Positions 25,772 through 36,592 are shown, counted from the stretch's first letter. The stretch: 64,000 nucleotides of DNA from an uncultured Peptoniphilus sp. (GCA_902489255.1 CABTZF010000002.1:15137-79136); one strand, 5' to 3'. Numbers and translations: made by a program. The notes: generated by a model from the letters alone, not told the origin.

Positions 25772-26779
25772 ATGACTACATTAATAGGTTCAATAATTGT
25801 TTTTTTACTTGTTATTTTACTTCATGAATTCGGGCACTTTATAACAGCAAAATTTGTTGGAATCAAAGTTAATGAATTTTCTATAGGTATGGGTCCTAAA
25901 ATAATTCAAAAGGAAAAAGGTGAAACCAAATACTCTTTAAGATTACTACCTGTTGGTGGATATGTTGCTATGGAAGGTGAAGAAGAAAATTCAGATGATC
26001 CCAGAAGTTTTAATAATGTTTCTGTTGGTAAAAGGATGCTAGTAGTTTTAGCTGGTGTCTTTATGAATTTTATTTTAGCTGTGGTTTCTTTTTTTATAAT
26101 ATTCTATTATATGGGGTTTGGGACTAATTGTGTTGAATCGGTAATTACAAATTCCCCTGCTGCCATAGCGGGTTTACAAGCCGGTGATAAAATCTTTGCT
26201 ATTAACGATAAAAAGGTTAATGACTTAAATGAAATTGCTGATAAGATATCTGCAACTAAAGATAAAAATTTAAAATTCAGTATTTTAAGGGACGGAAAAG
26301 AAATTGATAAATTCATTATGGCAAAATATTCTAAGAATGAAAATCGTTATATAATTGGTTTTACAGCAATAAAATCGAGGTCTTTAGTTAAGTCCTTTAT
26401 TTATGGCGTCAAGGAAACAGGGATGATTGTTAAGGCAATTTTTTCAGTCTTTGATTTAATAAAAAATGGGAAATTCACACATGATATGATTTCCGGACCA
26501 ATTGGAGTAATAGCAATAATAGGTCAAGAAACTTCTAAAGGACCAATATATTTAATTCAAATCTTGGGAATAATTTCCGCAAATTTAGGTGTAATGAATT
26601 TATTACCCATACCCGGTCTTGATGGAGGAAAGTTTTTGTTATTGTTAATTGAAGCTGTTAGAGGCAAGGCAATAAGTCAAAAACTTGAAATGAAATTAAC
26701 TTTGATTGGATATAGTTTATTAATAACTTTGATGCTATATGTAACAATATTTAATGATTTAGGCAGGTTTTTTAAATGA
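25772..26779 (+). CDS. rseP: RIP metalloprotease RseP/RasP
   Basis: Site-2 intramembrane zinc protease cutting membrane-bound anti-sigma factors and signal peptides. The zinc motif HEFGH is at residues 18-22 in the first membrane helix; a PDZ domain (AAIAGLQAGDKIFAINDKKVNDLNEI) follows a second helix, and the second metal motif NLLPIPGLDGGKF is near the C-terminus. 335 residues. In most Firmicutes dxr lies just before this gene; here it is missing. Overlaps ispG by four bases. Confidence 0.95.
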   Translation: MTTLIGSIIVFLLVILLHEFGHFITAKFVGIKVNEFSIGMGPKIIQKEKGETKYSLRLLPVGGYVAMEGEEENSDDPRSFNNVSVGKRMLVVLAGVFMNFILAVVSFFIIFYYMGFGTNCVESVITNSPAAIAGLQAGDKIFAINDKKVNDLNEIADKISATKDKNLKFSILRDGKEIDKFIMAKYSKNENRYIIGFTAIKSRSLVKSFIYGVKETGMIVKAIFSVFDLIKNGKFTHDMISGPIGVIAIIGQETSKGPIYLIQILGIISANLGVMNLLPIPGLDGGKFLLLLIEAVRGKAISQKLEMKLTLIGYSLLITLMLYVTIFNDLGRFFK

Positions 26780-27843
26780 CAATAAAAAGGAGAAATACAA
26801 GACAAATTAAAGTTGGAGATGTATTAATTGGAGGAAATTCTCCTATAACTGTCCAATCAATGACTAATACAATTACAAAAAATATAAATAGTACAGTCGA
26901 ACAAATTAAAAAATTAGAAAAAGCAGGTTGTGATATTATACGATTTGCTGTAAATGATTTTGATGATGCGGCTGCAATCGGGTTAATAAAGAAAAATATT
27001 AATATACCCACAATTTCTGACATTCAATTTGACTATAAACTAGCTCTTGCCGCTTGTGAAAACGGCATAGATGGAATGAGAATCAATCCCGGAAATATCG
27101 GTTCTAAATGGAAAGTTAAAGAAGTTGTAGAAGCATGCAAAGATAAGGGAATCTCAATTAGAGTAGGGGTAAATTCCGGTTCCATTAAGCAAGAAGTTTT
27201 AGATAAGTTTGGTGGAGTTAATGAAAATTCAATTGTTATGAGCGCTTTAGAAGAAATTGAAATATTAGAATCTTTGAATTTTACTGACATAAAAGTTTCA
27301 CTAAAGGCTTCAAATGTAAATTTATCTTTAGAAGCGTATAGAAAGTTTTCAAAACTATCAAACTATCCCCTTCATTTAGGAATAACAGAAGCCGGTCCAC
27401 CGCCAATAGGTATTGTTAAATCTTCGGTAGGCATAGGAGCTTTATTAGCGGAAGGGATAGGAGATACAATTAGGGTTTCTCTGACAGCGGATCCTTTAGA
27501 AGAAGTTACAGTTGGAAAGGAAATATTGAAATCACTAGGTTTGAGAAACGAGGGAGTAGATTTAATTTCGTGTCCCACATGTGCAAGAACAAAGGTGAAT
27601 TTAATTGAGCTTGTGGAAGAGGCTCAAAAAAAGTTAGTTGATTTAGATATGAATATAAAAGTCGCAATGATGGGTTGTGCAGTTAATGGTCCAGGGGAAG
27701 CTAAAGAAGCTGATATTGGAGTTGCATGTGGCAAGGGGAATGGTCTTATTTTTAAAAAGGGTGAAATTATAAAAAAAGTTCCTGAAGAAAATTTACTGAA
27801 CGAACTTTTTTTAGAAATTGAGAAAATGAAAAATAATAAATAA
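26776..27843 (+). CDS. ispG: 4-hydroxy-3-methylbut-2-enyl diphosphate synthase
   Basis: Iron-sulfur enzyme (GcpE) for the penultimate step of the MEP isoprenoid pathway. 355 residues with an N-terminal TIM barrel (VQSMTNT, IRFAVND, RINPGNIG, GVNSGSI) and the [4Fe-4S] ligands in SCPTCARTKVN and GCAVNGPGE. Presence of ispG implies MEP-route isoprenoid synthesis, yet no dxr is found in the usual place. Followed by a terminator before polC. Confidence 0.96.
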   Translation: MTIKRRNTRQIKVGDVLIGGNSPITVQSMTNTITKNINSTVEQIKKLEKAGCDIIRFAVNDFDDAAAIGLIKKNINIPTISDIQFDYKLALAACENGIDGMRINPGNIGSKWKVKEVVEACKDKGISIRVGVNSGSIKQEVLDKFGGVNENSIVMSALEEIEILESLNFTDIKVSLKASNVNLSLEAYRKFSKLSNYPLHLGITEAGPPPIGIVKSSVGIGALLAEGIGDTIRVSLTADPLEEVTVGKEILKSLGLRNEGVDLISCPTCARTKVNLIELVEEAQKKLVDLDMNIKVAMMGCAVNGPGEAKEADIGVACGKGNGLIFKKGEIIKKVPEENLLNELFLEIEKMKNNK

Positions 27844-27850
27844 ACAAAAA

Positions 27851-27890
27851 TTAAGCTACTTTGATATAATTAATAGTAGCTTTATTTTTT
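27851..27890 (+). terminator. Terminator between ispG and polC
   Basis: Arms AAGCTACT and AGTAGCTT around an AT-rich loop, then TATTTTTTT. Confidence 0.8.
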
Positions 27891-27912
27891 TATAATTTTT
27901 GAGGTGAATTTA

Positions 27913-30900
27913 TTGGATTTAAAATTACTTTTAGATAAATTTAAAATTGAGTATGATGAAAAATTATCAGCAAATATTAATAATGTTATTTATAAAAAAT
28001 CCACTAAGGAACTTTTTTTAGACATTGAATCAGCAACAGAAATTGATAATACATTAAGAAACAGGTTGGAGAGGGACCTTAAAGATTTTTTGGATATAAA
28101 TTCAATTACTATTAAATATTGCAAAATAAGTAATAATTATAAAAATGAATTAGATTTAATTAAAAATGAAATTATTAATTATAATCCTTCAGCTTCAAGT
28201 TGGCTTAAAGATATTAACATAAAAATTTGTAAAGAAAATTATACAGTTGATATTTTTTCTCCAAGTGATGAAATATACCATTCTTTAATTGCCAATGGGC
28301 TTAGTGATATTTTAGCTGATAAATTATCATTTTTTGGAAATTATAAAGTTAATTTTAAAAATAGAACCGTTGAGAAAATAGATAGGGCAAGCTTCATTAA
28401 TAATTTTGTCGAGGAAGAAAAAAAGCTGTCTAATAATACAGAAAATAAAAATGTTCCCCAAAAAGCAAAAGAAAATCCTATGAAATCTAATGGAAAATCA
28501 TATATCTATAAGTCAGGGAGGTTCAAATTAGGAGACTTTGTAAACTTAATAGATATGGATATTAATAATCAGAACATTACATGTAAAGCTGATATATTTT
28601 CTATTGATTATAGAAAAGTAAAAAACGCAACTCTTGCAACTATTTCTATAACTGACTATACTTTTTCTGCTTTTTGTAAGGTTTTTTTGAAAGATAAGGA
28701 ATTTGAAAGCTTTGAAAATGAATTTAAAGTTGGAGATAGTGTAATTATTGGAGGGCAAATTATTTTTGATAATTTTTCTAAAAATGACACCATAATGATT
28801 CGTTATATGGAAAAAACAAAAAAGACCTTGCCAGAAGATTTAGCTAAAGACAAAAGAGTTGAATTAAGAGTGCATACAAAAATGAGTCAAATGAATGGAG
28901 TTACAAGTTTTTCTGATTTTGCAAAGAGAGCCAAAATATGGGGACATAAAGCAATAGCAATAACTGATGTGAGTGATGTTCAAGGCTTTCCGGAAGCAAT
29001 GGATGCCTCAAAGAAGGAAGGTATAAAAGTTATATATGGTCTTGATGCCAATTTTGTAGATAATGAAGAGGATATAGTTGTTAATTTTAATGACAATATT
29101 AAATACAATTCGTTTGTCGTATTTGATATAGAAACAACCGGCCTTTCTCCAATACGAGATAAAATTACTGAAATTGGTGCAGTAAAAATTGTAGATGGTA
29201 ATATTAGGGATAGATTTTCTCAATTAATAAACCCTGAGATCCCCATTCCGGAAAAAGTACAGGAATTAACAAGAATAACAAATTCATTAGTAGAAAATGA
29301 ACCTATAATTGAAGAAGTAGCACCGAGATTTTACGACTTTATAAAAGATTCAATTCTAGTGGCACATAATGCTGAATTTGATACCGCTTTTATTAGAAGG
29401 GTTTTTAAAGAAAATGGATTAGATTTTACAAATCCTATCTTAGATACACTCACTCTTGCAAGAGCAACATTAAGGGATACAAAAAAATTTAATTTAGGTT
29501 TTTTGTGTAAAAAGTTCGGCATAAGCTTAGTTGGTGCACATAGGGCTGTCAATGATGCTGAGGCAACGGCACAATTATTTTTAAAGTTAATTTCTATATC
29601 TTCAGATATCCAAGACATGGATTTAAAAAAAATTAACTTACTAAAAAATCAAATTGACCCGGCAATTCTTTTTGAATCATCTATAACAATTCTTGCTAAG
29701 ACCCAGGAAGGTTTAAAAAATTTATATAAGCTTGTTAGCAAAAGTCATATGAATTATTATAACAGGGTTGCAAAAGTTCCAAGATCATTAATAAATAATT
29801 ATAGAAAAGGCTTATTAATTGGTTCCGGAGATGAAACAGGAGAAATTTTTAATGCATTTTTCAGAAATTTGGATATTAGTGAAGTAGAAAAAATTGCAAA
29901 ATTTTATGATTATTTGGAAATTCAGCCAGTAGATAATTTTATCCCTTCAATATTATCTAACAAATTAAACAGAGAAGATATAATAAATATAAATAAAAAG
30001 ATTTATGCTCTTGGGAAAGAAATTGATATTCCTGTAGTTGCCACAAGCAATTGTTTTTATTTAGATGAAAAAGATGATTTAGTAAGAAGAATAATTCTTA
30101 ATGGGAAAGTTGGAATTCCTGATAGCAGGGCAAAAATTAAACAAAAGTTATATTTTAAATCAACTAATGAAATGCTTGAAGAATTTTCTTATTTGGGCGC
30201 CGAGGCTTCTTATGAAGTTGTTGTTAGCAATACTAATTTAATTAGCGATATGATAGAAGACATACAGCCAATTCCCAGTGGAAAATTTCCACCGATTATA
30301 AGCGGTTCTGAAGAAACTTTAAAAGATATAACTTATAAAAAGGCTCATGAAATATATGGAGATCCTCTGCCAGAAATTGTAGGGAATAGGTTAAAAAAAG
30401 AATTGGATTCCATTATATCAAATGGTTATGCGGTCCTATATATAATCGCACAAAAACTAGTAAAAAAATCAAATGATGATGGATACTTAGTTGGGTCTAG
30501 AGGTTCTGTAGGATCATCATTTGCAGCCACTATGGCTGATATTACAGAAGTAAATCCTCTTCCGGCCCATTATATATGTCCGAATTGTAAATATAGTGAA
30601 TTTCCCAAAGACTCTACCATTGATTCGGGGATTGACTTGCCGGATAAGGACTGCCCGATATGTGGTCATAAGCTTAATAAAAATGGGCATAATATACCAT
30701 TTGAAGTATTCTTAGGATTTTACGGTGATAAAGAACCTGATATTGATTTGAACTTTGCGGGTGAATATCAAGCCAATGCCCATAAATACACAGAGGAATT
30801 ATTTGGAAAAGGTTACGTCTTTAGAGCAGGAACAATCGGAACCGTTGCCTATAAAACTGCTTATGGGTACGTGAAAAAATTTTTTGAAAATCAACCGAAT

Positions 30901-32160
30901 GTATCACAGGCAGAGGTTGAAAGATTAACTTTAGAAGCAACAGGAGTTAAAAAAACAAGCGGTCAGCACCCGGGAGGTGTAATGATATGTCCTAAATCAA
31001 AAGAAATTTTTGACTTCACACCAATTCAATATCCGGCTGATGATAAAAAATCCGGTGTAATAACTACACATTTTGATTATAATTTTATCCACGGGAAAAT
31101 TTTAAAATTAGATATATTAGGTCACGACGGTCCCACCATAATAAAAATGCTAGAAGATTTTACAGGAATAGATACTTCAAAAATTCCCTTAGATGACAAG
31201 GATACCTTATCATTATTTTCAAATGCTGATAAATTAAATTTAGATGAAAAAATAATGGAAACAAGCACAGGTACTTTGGGCATTCCGGAGTTTGGGACAG
31301 CTTTTGTCAGACAGATGTTAATAGATACTAAACCAAAAAATTTTGCCGAATTAGTAAGAATTTCCGGTCTTTCACATGGTACTGATGTGTGGCTTGGAAA
31401 TGCACAAGAGCTTATAAACACAGGAAAGGCTAACTTATCAGAAGTAATTTGTACAAGGGAAGATATAATGTTATATTTGATAGCGGCTGGAGCAGAAAAT
31501 AAAATGGCCTTTGATACTATGGAAAAAGTTAGAAAAGGAAAAGGCCTTACAGATGAACAAATTAAGATTATGGACACGCTAAAACTGCCATCTTGGTATA
31601 TGGATTCCTGCCAAAAAATAAAATATATGTTTCCCAAAGCCCATGCTGTTGCTTATGTTATGCTTTCTTTTAGAATAGCTTATTGTAAATTAAATTATCC
31701 CCTTGCATTTTATGCCACTTATTTTACTATAAAGCTTGCAGACTTTGTTGGAGAAGTAATTATTGAAGGAGCGGAAGCAATTAAAGAACAAGTACAATTT
31801 ATTAATAGTAAAGAAGAACCTACAATAAAAGAAAATTCTCAAATGCCAATATATGAAGTAGCTTTAGAAATGTATGCAAGAGGATTGGAATTTTTACCAG
31901 TAGATATTTATAAATCCAAAGCTCAAGAATTTATTATTGAAAATAATAAAATAAGAATGCCTCTAAGGGCACTTACCGGGGTTGGAGAACAAGCAGCAAA
32001 AAACATTATTGCGGCAAGAAAAGAAGGAGAGTTTTTATCAAAAGAAGATTTAATGAAAAAGGCAAAAGTTGGTCAAGCTCTTATAAAAATATTTGAATCG
32101 AATAATGTAATTAAAGATATGGATGATACTAATCAAATTTCTATATTTAATATGATTTAA
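27913..32160 (+). CDS. polC: DNA polymerase III subunit alpha, Gram-positive type (PolC)
   Basis: The replicative polymerase of low-GC Gram-positives, with built-in proofreading. Order: N-terminal domains and OB fold (about 200-300), split PHP segment with ELRVHTKMSQMNG, the inserted DEDDh exonuclease (FVVFDIETTGLSPIRDKITEIG, HNAEFDTAF, GAHRAVNDAEAT), second PHP part, a four-cysteine zinc finger (CPNC and CPIC), and the polymerase core with PDIDLNFAGEYQ and SGQHPGGVM. I start at TTG because GAGGTGA lies five bases before it; a GTG inside that site would add three residues. About 1415 residues, normal. Confidence 0.96.
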   Translation: MDLKLLLDKFKIEYDEKLSANINNVIYKKSTKELFLDIESATEIDNTLRNRLERDLKDFLDINSITIKYCKISNNYKNELDLIKNEIINYNPSASSWLKDINIKICKENYTVDIFSPSDEIYHSLIANGLSDILADKLSFFGNYKVNFKNRTVEKIDRASFINNFVEEEKKLSNNTENKNVPQKAKENPMKSNGKSYIYKSGRFKLGDFVNLIDMDINNQNITCKADIFSIDYRKVKNATLATISITDYTFSAFCKVFLKDKEFESFENEFKVGDSVIIGGQIIFDNFSKNDTIMIRYMEKTKKTLPEDLAKDKRVELRVHTKMSQMNGVTSFSDFAKRAKIWGHKAIAITDVSDVQGFPEAMDASKKEGIKVIYGLDANFVDNEEDIVVNFNDNIKYNSFVVFDIETTGLSPIRDKITEIGAVKIVDGNIRDRFSQLINPEIPIPEKVQELTRITNSLVENEPIIEEVAPRFYDFIKDSILVAHNAEFDTAFIRRVFKENGLDFTNPILDTLTLARATLRDTKKFNLGFLCKKFGISLVGAHRAVNDAEATAQLFLKLISISSDIQDMDLKKINLLKNQIDPAILFESSITILAKTQEGLKNLYKLVSKSHMNYYNRVAKVPRSLINNYRKGLLIGSGDETGEIFNAFFRNLDISEVEKIAKFYDYLEIQPVDNFIPSILSNKLNREDIININKKIYALGKEIDIPVVATSNCFYLDEKDDLVRRIILNGKVGIPDSRAKIKQKLYFKSTNEMLEEFSYLGAEASYEVVVSNTNLISDMIEDIQPIPSGKFPPIISGSEETLKDITYKKAHEIYGDPLPEIVGNRLKKELDSIISNGYAVLYIIAQKLVKKSNDDGYLVGSRGSVGSSFAATMADITEVNPLPAHYICPNCKYSEFPKDSTIDSGIDLPDKDCPICGHKLNKNGHNIPFEVFLGFYGDKEPDIDLNFAGEYQANAHKYTEELFGKGYVFRAGTIGTVAYKTAYGYVKKFFENQPNVSQAEVERLTLEATGVKKTSGQHPGGVMICPKSKEIFDFTPIQYPADDKKSGVITTHFDYNFIHGKILKLDILGHDGPTIIKMLEDFTGIDTSKIPLDDKDTLSLFSNADKLNLDEKIMETSTGTLGIPEFGTAFVRQMLIDTKPKNFAELVRISGLSHGTDVWLGNAQELINTGKANLSEVICTREDIMLYLIAAGAENKMAFDTMEKVRKGKGLTDEQIKIMDTLKLPSWYMDSCQKIKYMFPKAHAVAYVMLSFRIAYCKLNYPLAFYATYFTIKLADFVGEVIIEGAEAIKEQVQFINSKEEPTIKENSQMPIYEVALEMYARGLEFLPVDIYKSKAQEFIIENNKIRMPLRALTGVGEQAAKNIIAARKEGEFLSKEDLMKKAKVGQALIKIFESNNVIKDMDDTNQISIFNMI

Positions 32161-32162
32161 GC

Positions 32163-32190
32163 TTGAAATAATGCTGATTTATGATATAAT
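32163..32190 (+). promoter_or_regulatory. Promoter of the rimP-nusA operon
   Basis: TTGAAA, 16 bases, TATAAT, directly after the polC stop. Predicted start near 32197. Confidence 0.65.
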
Positions 32191-32219
32191 AAAATAAAGT
32201 TATGTAAGAAAGATGTTAG

Positions 32220-32247
32220 AGAGTGGGTTTCCCACTCTTTGTTTTTT
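32220..32247 (+). terminator. Attenuator-type terminator in the rimP leader
   Basis: AGAGTGGG-TTT-CCCACTCT then TTGTTTTTT, between the promoter and the rimP start. In Bacillus subtilis NusA represses its own operon by NusA-dependent termination in the leader; this hairpin is in the same position. Confidence 0.8.
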
Positions 32248-32261
32248 AATTGGAGGTGTCT

Positions 32262-32726
32262 GTGAATCATAAATTAATAGAAGAAAAAGTTTTAACCATA
32301 GCACAAAAATCAGCCCAAAAATTAGCTTATGAAATAGTAGATATTGAGTATAAAATGGGTAGTAAACATGATTTACTTTCAATTTTTATTTATAAAAAAG
32401 AAGGTATTGATTTAGATGACTGCGCAAAAATGAGTCATGAAATTGAAAATGAATTAGATAATTTACAAATATTATCGAGACCCTATTATTTAGAAATTTC
32501 TTCTCCGGGTCTTGATAGACCATTAAAAACTAAAGATGATTATAGAAGAAATTTAGAAAATGAAGTAGAAATTAAGCTTTATGGACCTTATGAAGGGAAA
32601 AAGGATTTTATAGGAATATTAAAAAATTATGATGCTGATAAAATTTTTATTGAATCTGAAAATAATGAAGAAATTATTATTCCGATTAAAAATATTTCGT
32701 CCATTAAGCAAGTTATTAAATTTTAA
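32262..32726 (+). CDS. rimP: Ribosome maturation factor RimP
   Basis: A small-subunit assembly factor of 154 residues, with LEISSPGLDRPLKTKDDYRRNLENEVEIKLY, the family hallmark, in the middle. It starts at GTG because GGAGGTG is three bases away; a TTG four codons earlier overlaps that site. First gene of the conserved rimP-nusA-rnpM-infB-rbfA cluster. Confidence 0.94.
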   Translation: MNHKLIEEKVLTIAQKSAQKLAYEIVDIEYKMGSKHDLLSIFIYKKEGIDLDDCAKMSHEIENELDNLQILSRPYYLEISSPGLDRPLKTKDDYRRNLENEVEIKLYGPYEGKKDFIGILKNYDADKIFIESENNEEIIIPIKNISSIKQVIKF

Positions 32727-32737
32727 CGGAGGAGAAG

Positions 32738-33958
32738 ATGAATCAAGAATTCATAATGGCATTAAATGAAATAGAGAAGGATAAGGGAATTTCAAAAGAT
32801 ATAATTTTTGATGCATTGGAACAGGCACTAATATCGTCTTATAAAAAAAATTACGGTTCTTCTCAAAATGTAACTGTAAAAATGGATAGAGATACAGGAG
32901 AAATTAAACTATTTGCATTTAAAAATATCGTTGAGGAAGTCAATAATCCTGAAATTGAAATGAGCTTGGAAGCTGCTAAGAAAATTAACTCTAGTTATAA
33001 TATAGGCGATATATACAATGAAGAAATTCATCCAAAAAATTTTGGGAGAATTGCTGCTCAAACAGCTAAACAAGTTGTTATTCAAAGAATAAAAGATGCA
33101 GAAAAAGAAGTAATTTTCGAAAATTTTGCCAAAAAGGAAAGAGAAATTTTAACTGGTTTAGTACAAAGATCCAGTTATGGAAATGTATATGTAGATTTAG
33201 GTAAAACGGAAGGAATCCTACCTTTAAATGAGCAAATTAGTGGTGAAAGCTATAAACATGGTGATAGGTATAAAATGCTTTTGTTAGAAGTTAAACGTTC
33301 TACAAAGGGACCTCAAGTTATACTATCTCGTTCTCATCCGGACTTAATTAAGAGACTTTTTGAATTAGAAGTACCTGAAATTAATGAAGGAATAGTTGAA
33401 ATATATTCTATTTCTCGAGAGGCAGGTTCAAGGACAAAAATTGCTGTTTTTTCTGTTGACCCTGAAGTAGATCCACTAGGAGCTTGCGTAGGTTACAAGG
33501 GTCAAAGAGTAAATGCTATAGTTGATGAATTAAGTAATGAAAAGATTGATATAGTAATTTATGAAAAGGATCCCCAATCTTTTATTGCAAATTCACTAAG
33601 TCCATCTAAGGTAGAAAAAGTTTTTATAAATGAAAATGAAAAATCAGCCTTAGCCATTGTACCTGATTATCAACTATCCTTAGCCATAGGGAAAGAGGGA
33701 CAAAATGTTAGACTTGCCGCTAAACTCACAGGATGGAAAATTGATATAAAATCAGCAAGTCAATATGAAAAATATTTAGAAGAAGAAAATATTAGTGAAG
33801 AAGAATTGATTGAAAGATTTAAAACAAAAATTGATAAATCTGTCGATTCAAGTAATGTTCTTGATGAAAATATTAAAATTGAACCTATTGATGAAAATGT
33901 AGAGCTTGAAAAAATAGATTGTGATCTAAATACAAAAATGAATGATGACAATGAATAA
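32738..33958 (+). CDS. nusA: Transcription termination/antitermination protein NusA
   Basis: Binds RNA polymerase and nascent RNA. The 406 residues contain the N-terminal polymerase-binding domain, an S1 domain (about 135-200), and two KH domains with VDPLGACVGYKGQRVNAIVDEL and LSLAIGKEGQNVRLAAKLTGWKIDI. The C-terminal tail is a short acidic stretch without the acidic repeats of proteobacteria. Probably represses its own operon through the leader terminator upstream. Confidence 0.96.
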   Translation: MNQEFIMALNEIEKDKGISKDIIFDALEQALISSYKKNYGSSQNVTVKMDRDTGEIKLFAFKNIVEEVNNPEIEMSLEAAKKINSSYNIGDIYNEEIHPKNFGRIAAQTAKQVVIQRIKDAEKEVIFENFAKKEREILTGLVQRSSYGNVYVDLGKTEGILPLNEQISGESYKHGDRYKMLLLEVKRSTKGPQVILSRSHPDLIKRLFELEVPEINEGIVEIYSISREAGSRTKIAVFSVDPEVDPLGACVGYKGQRVNAIVDELSNEKIDIVIYEKDPQSFIANSLSPSKVEKVFINENEKSALAIVPDYQLSLAIGKEGQNVRLAAKLTGWKIDIKSASQYEKYLEEENISEEELIERFKTKIDKSVDSSNVLDENIKIEPIDENVELEKIDCDLNTKMNDDNE

Positions 33959-34054
33959 GGTTTCATAGATAAGAACGAAGAATATACTGTTAATGATATT
34001 GGTTAAAAATAGTATTTATTTACTAATATAAAGAAATTATTATTATGGTGAATT

Positions 34055-34318
34055 ATGGTAAAAACTAGAAAAATTCCTATGCGTACATGCATAGGCTGTA
34101 AAGAACAAAAACCAAAGAATGATTTAATAAGAGTTGTAAAAAACAAAGAAGATGAAATATTCATAGACTTAACAGGAAAGGCAAATGGTAGAGGTGCATA
34201 TTTATGCAAGAGTAAAAATTGCTTGGAAAAAGCTATAAAATCAAAGGCTTTAAACAGGGCATTTTCTACTGAGATTGACAATGAAACATATGAAAAATTA
34301 AGGCAGTCAATTTTATAA
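34055..34318 (+). CDS. rnpM: RNase P modulator RnpM (YlxR)
   Basis: An 87-residue YlxR-family RNA-binding protein, shown in Bacillus to bind RNase P RNA. RKIPMRTCIGCKEQKPKNDLIRVV and the GRGAYLCKSKNCLEKAIK segment with its cysteines are typical. It lies between nusA and infB, but the L7Ae-like gene (ylxQ) usually between it and infB is absent, leaving only 27 bases before the infB start. A GGTGAATT site precedes the ATG. Confidence 0.93.
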   Translation: MVKTRKIPMRTCIGCKEQKPKNDLIRVVKNKEDEIFIDLTGKANGRGAYLCKSKNCLEKAIKSKALNRAFSTEIDNETYEKLRQSIL

Positions 34319-34345
34319 ATATCATCTTTTAAGGAGGTGTTCTAT

Positions 34346-36592
34346 TTGTCAAATATAAGAGTGCACGCATTGGCAAAAGATATTGGGATTACAAGCAAGG
34401 AACTTTTAATTAAATTAAAAGAACTTAATATTGAAGCGAAGAATCACATGTCCACAATCAATGAGGCAGATGAACAAAAAGTGAGAAATCTCTATAATAG
34501 GGCTACTAATAAAGACGGCAAAAAAGTATCTAAAGATATGAATAAAAGTGCTAATAAAAATAATAAGCAAGTTAAAGATAAATATAAAAATAAAGAAAAT
34601 CTTAAAAATAATGATGTCAATAAAAAGCACATTAATCAAAGTAGTATAGTTGAAGATGAAGAAAATTTTAAACATAAAAGAAATATAAATCAAAAAAATC
34701 TCCACAAAAAAAAGAAACAAAATATTGGAGATCAAGAAAATGAAATAATATATAAGCCAAGAGATCTAAGCAAAAAGAAACCCAAGAAAAAATTAAGAAA
34801 TAAGGATAAGTCTACAGTTTCCTTTGCTGACGGTCCAATTAAAATAAAGGCACCTATAGTTGTTAAAGACTTTGCAGAAAAATTAGGCCTTGGTATCAGT
34901 TCGGTAATGACAAAGCTAATAGCTTTAGGAGTGATGGCAAACCAAAATCAATCTATTGATGAAGATACTTCATTACTACTTGCAGATGAATTAGGTATCG
35001 AAATAGAAATTGATGATGAATCTAATGATAGTGTTTCAATTGAAGAAAAATTCGGATTATTAAAAAAGGACAACGAAAGAGATTTAAAATTGAGAGCTCC
35101 TGTAGTTACAGTAATGGGTCATGTTGATCATGGTAAAACTTCATTACTTGATGTCATTAGAAAATCCCATGTTACGGATTCTGAAGCAGGTGGAATTACT
35201 CAACATATTGGTGCATATACAGTTAATCTTAAGGGGAAAAAAATTACCTTTCTTGATACACCAGGACATGAAGCATTTACATCAATGCGATTAAGGGGAG
35301 CCCAAACAACTGATATTGCAGTACTTGTAGTTGCAGCCGATGATGGTGTTATGCCTCAAACAGTCGAAGCAATTTCTCATGCAAGGTCAGCAAATGTCCC
35401 TATAATTGTTGCTATAACTAAAATTGATAAATCTGATGCAAATCCTGATAGAGTAAAACAAGAACTTATGAATTATAACCTTGTTTCAGAAGAATGGGGA
35501 GGAAATACAATTATGATAGGGGTATCATCAAAAACCAAAGAAGGTATTGATGACCTATTAGAGATGATTCTTCTAGTTGCAGAAATGCAAGAGTTAAAAG
35601 CTAATCCAAATAGGCTTGCTATTGGTAATATAATTGAAGCAAGACTTGATAAATCCAAAGGCCCAATGGCTACAGTTTTAGTTAAAAATGGAACTTTAAG
35701 ATCTGGGGATTATGTTGTTTCAGGAGTTTGTTCAGGAAGAATTAGAGCCATGACTGATGATAAACATAAAAGAATAAAAAAAGCAGGACCTTCTATGCCG
35801 GCTGTAATTCTAGGATTAAGTGATGTTCCCAATGCAGGAGATATACTTTATGCAGTAAAAGATGATAAAGTAGCAAAAATAATAGCTGAACAAAATACTC
35901 AACTTGCAAGAGATGAGAGACTTAACACTACAAATAAAGTCAGCCTGGAAAACTTATTTGACAAGTTTAAAGAAGAAGAGAAGAAAGAGTTAAATCTTGT
36001 TGTTAAAGCGGATGTTAAGGGATCTGTAGAAGCTTTGGTTCAATCGCTTGTAAAATTATCTAATGATGAAGTTAAAATATCAATTGTCCATCAAGGCGTT
36101 GGCGGAATTAATGAATCTGATGTTACTTTAGCATCTGCTTCAGGAGCTATTGTAATAGGTTTTAATGTAAGACCTAACATTAATGCAATGGATTTAGCTA
36201 AAAATGAAGAAATTGAAATTAGAACTTACAGGGTAATATATGATATTTTAAATGATATTGAATCAGCTGTTAAAGGTATGCTTGAGCCAACAATTGTTGA
36301 AGAAATTATTGGTAGATGTGAAGTTAGACAGTTGTTCAAACTTCCAAATAACAACGTTGTTGCCGGAGTTTATGTAATCAGCGGTAAAATTTTAAGAAAT
36401 TCAAAAGTTAAGGTTCTTAGAGATGATATAGTTATTCATGAAGGAGATATTTCATCTTTAAAGAGATTTAAAGATGATGTAAAGGAATTACAAACAAGTT
36501 ATGAAGGCGGATTAATGATTGATGGTTTTAATGATATTAAAGAAGGAGATTTATTGGAATCTTATATTTTAAAGGAAATAAAAAGGGATTAA
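34346..36592 (+). CDS. infB: Translation initiation factor IF-2
   Basis: GTPase that places initiator tRNA on the 30S subunit. An N-terminal IF2N motif ([22 protein letters not shown]) and a Lys/Asn-rich linker (about 55-160) precede a second IF2N-like motif and the G domain, with [26 protein letters not shown] and TKIDKSD. About 748 residues. I place the start at TTG, eight bases after GGAGG; a GTG three codons earlier lies in the site itself. Confidence 0.97.
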   Translation: MSNIRVHALAKDIGITSKELLIKLKELNIEAKNHMSTINEADEQKVRNLYNRATNKDGKKVSKDMNKSANKNNKQVKDKYKNKENLKNNDVNKKHINQSSIVEDEENFKHKRNINQKNLHKKKKQNIGDQENEIIYKPRDLSKKKPKKKLRNKDKSTVSFADGPIKIKAPIVVKDFAEKLGLGISSVMTKLIALGVMANQNQSIDEDTSLLLADELGIEIEIDDESNDSVSIEEKFGLLKKDNERDLKLRAPVVTVMGHVDHGKTSLLDVIRKSHVTDSEAGGITQHIGAYTVNLKGKKITFLDTPGHEAFTSMRLRGAQTTDIAVLVVAADDGVMPQTVEAISHARSANVPIIVAITKIDKSDANPDRVKQELMNYNLVSEEWGGNTIMIGVSSKTKEGIDDLLEMILLVAEMQELKANPNRLAIGNIIEARLDKSKGPMATVLVKNGTLRSGDYVVSGVCSGRIRAMTDDKHKRIKKAGPSMPAVILGLSDVPNAGDILYAVKDDKVAKIIAEQNTQLARDERLNTTNKVSLENLFDKFKEEEKKELNLVVKADVKGSVEALVQSLVKLSNDEVKISIVHQGVGGINESDVTLASASGAIVIGFNVRPNINAMDLAKNEEIEIRTYRVIYDILNDIESAVKGMLEPTIVEEIIGRCEVRQLFKLPNNNVVAGVYVISGKILRNSKVKVLRDDIVIHEGDISSLKRFKDDVKELQTSYEGGLMIDGFNDIKEGDLLESYILKEIKRD

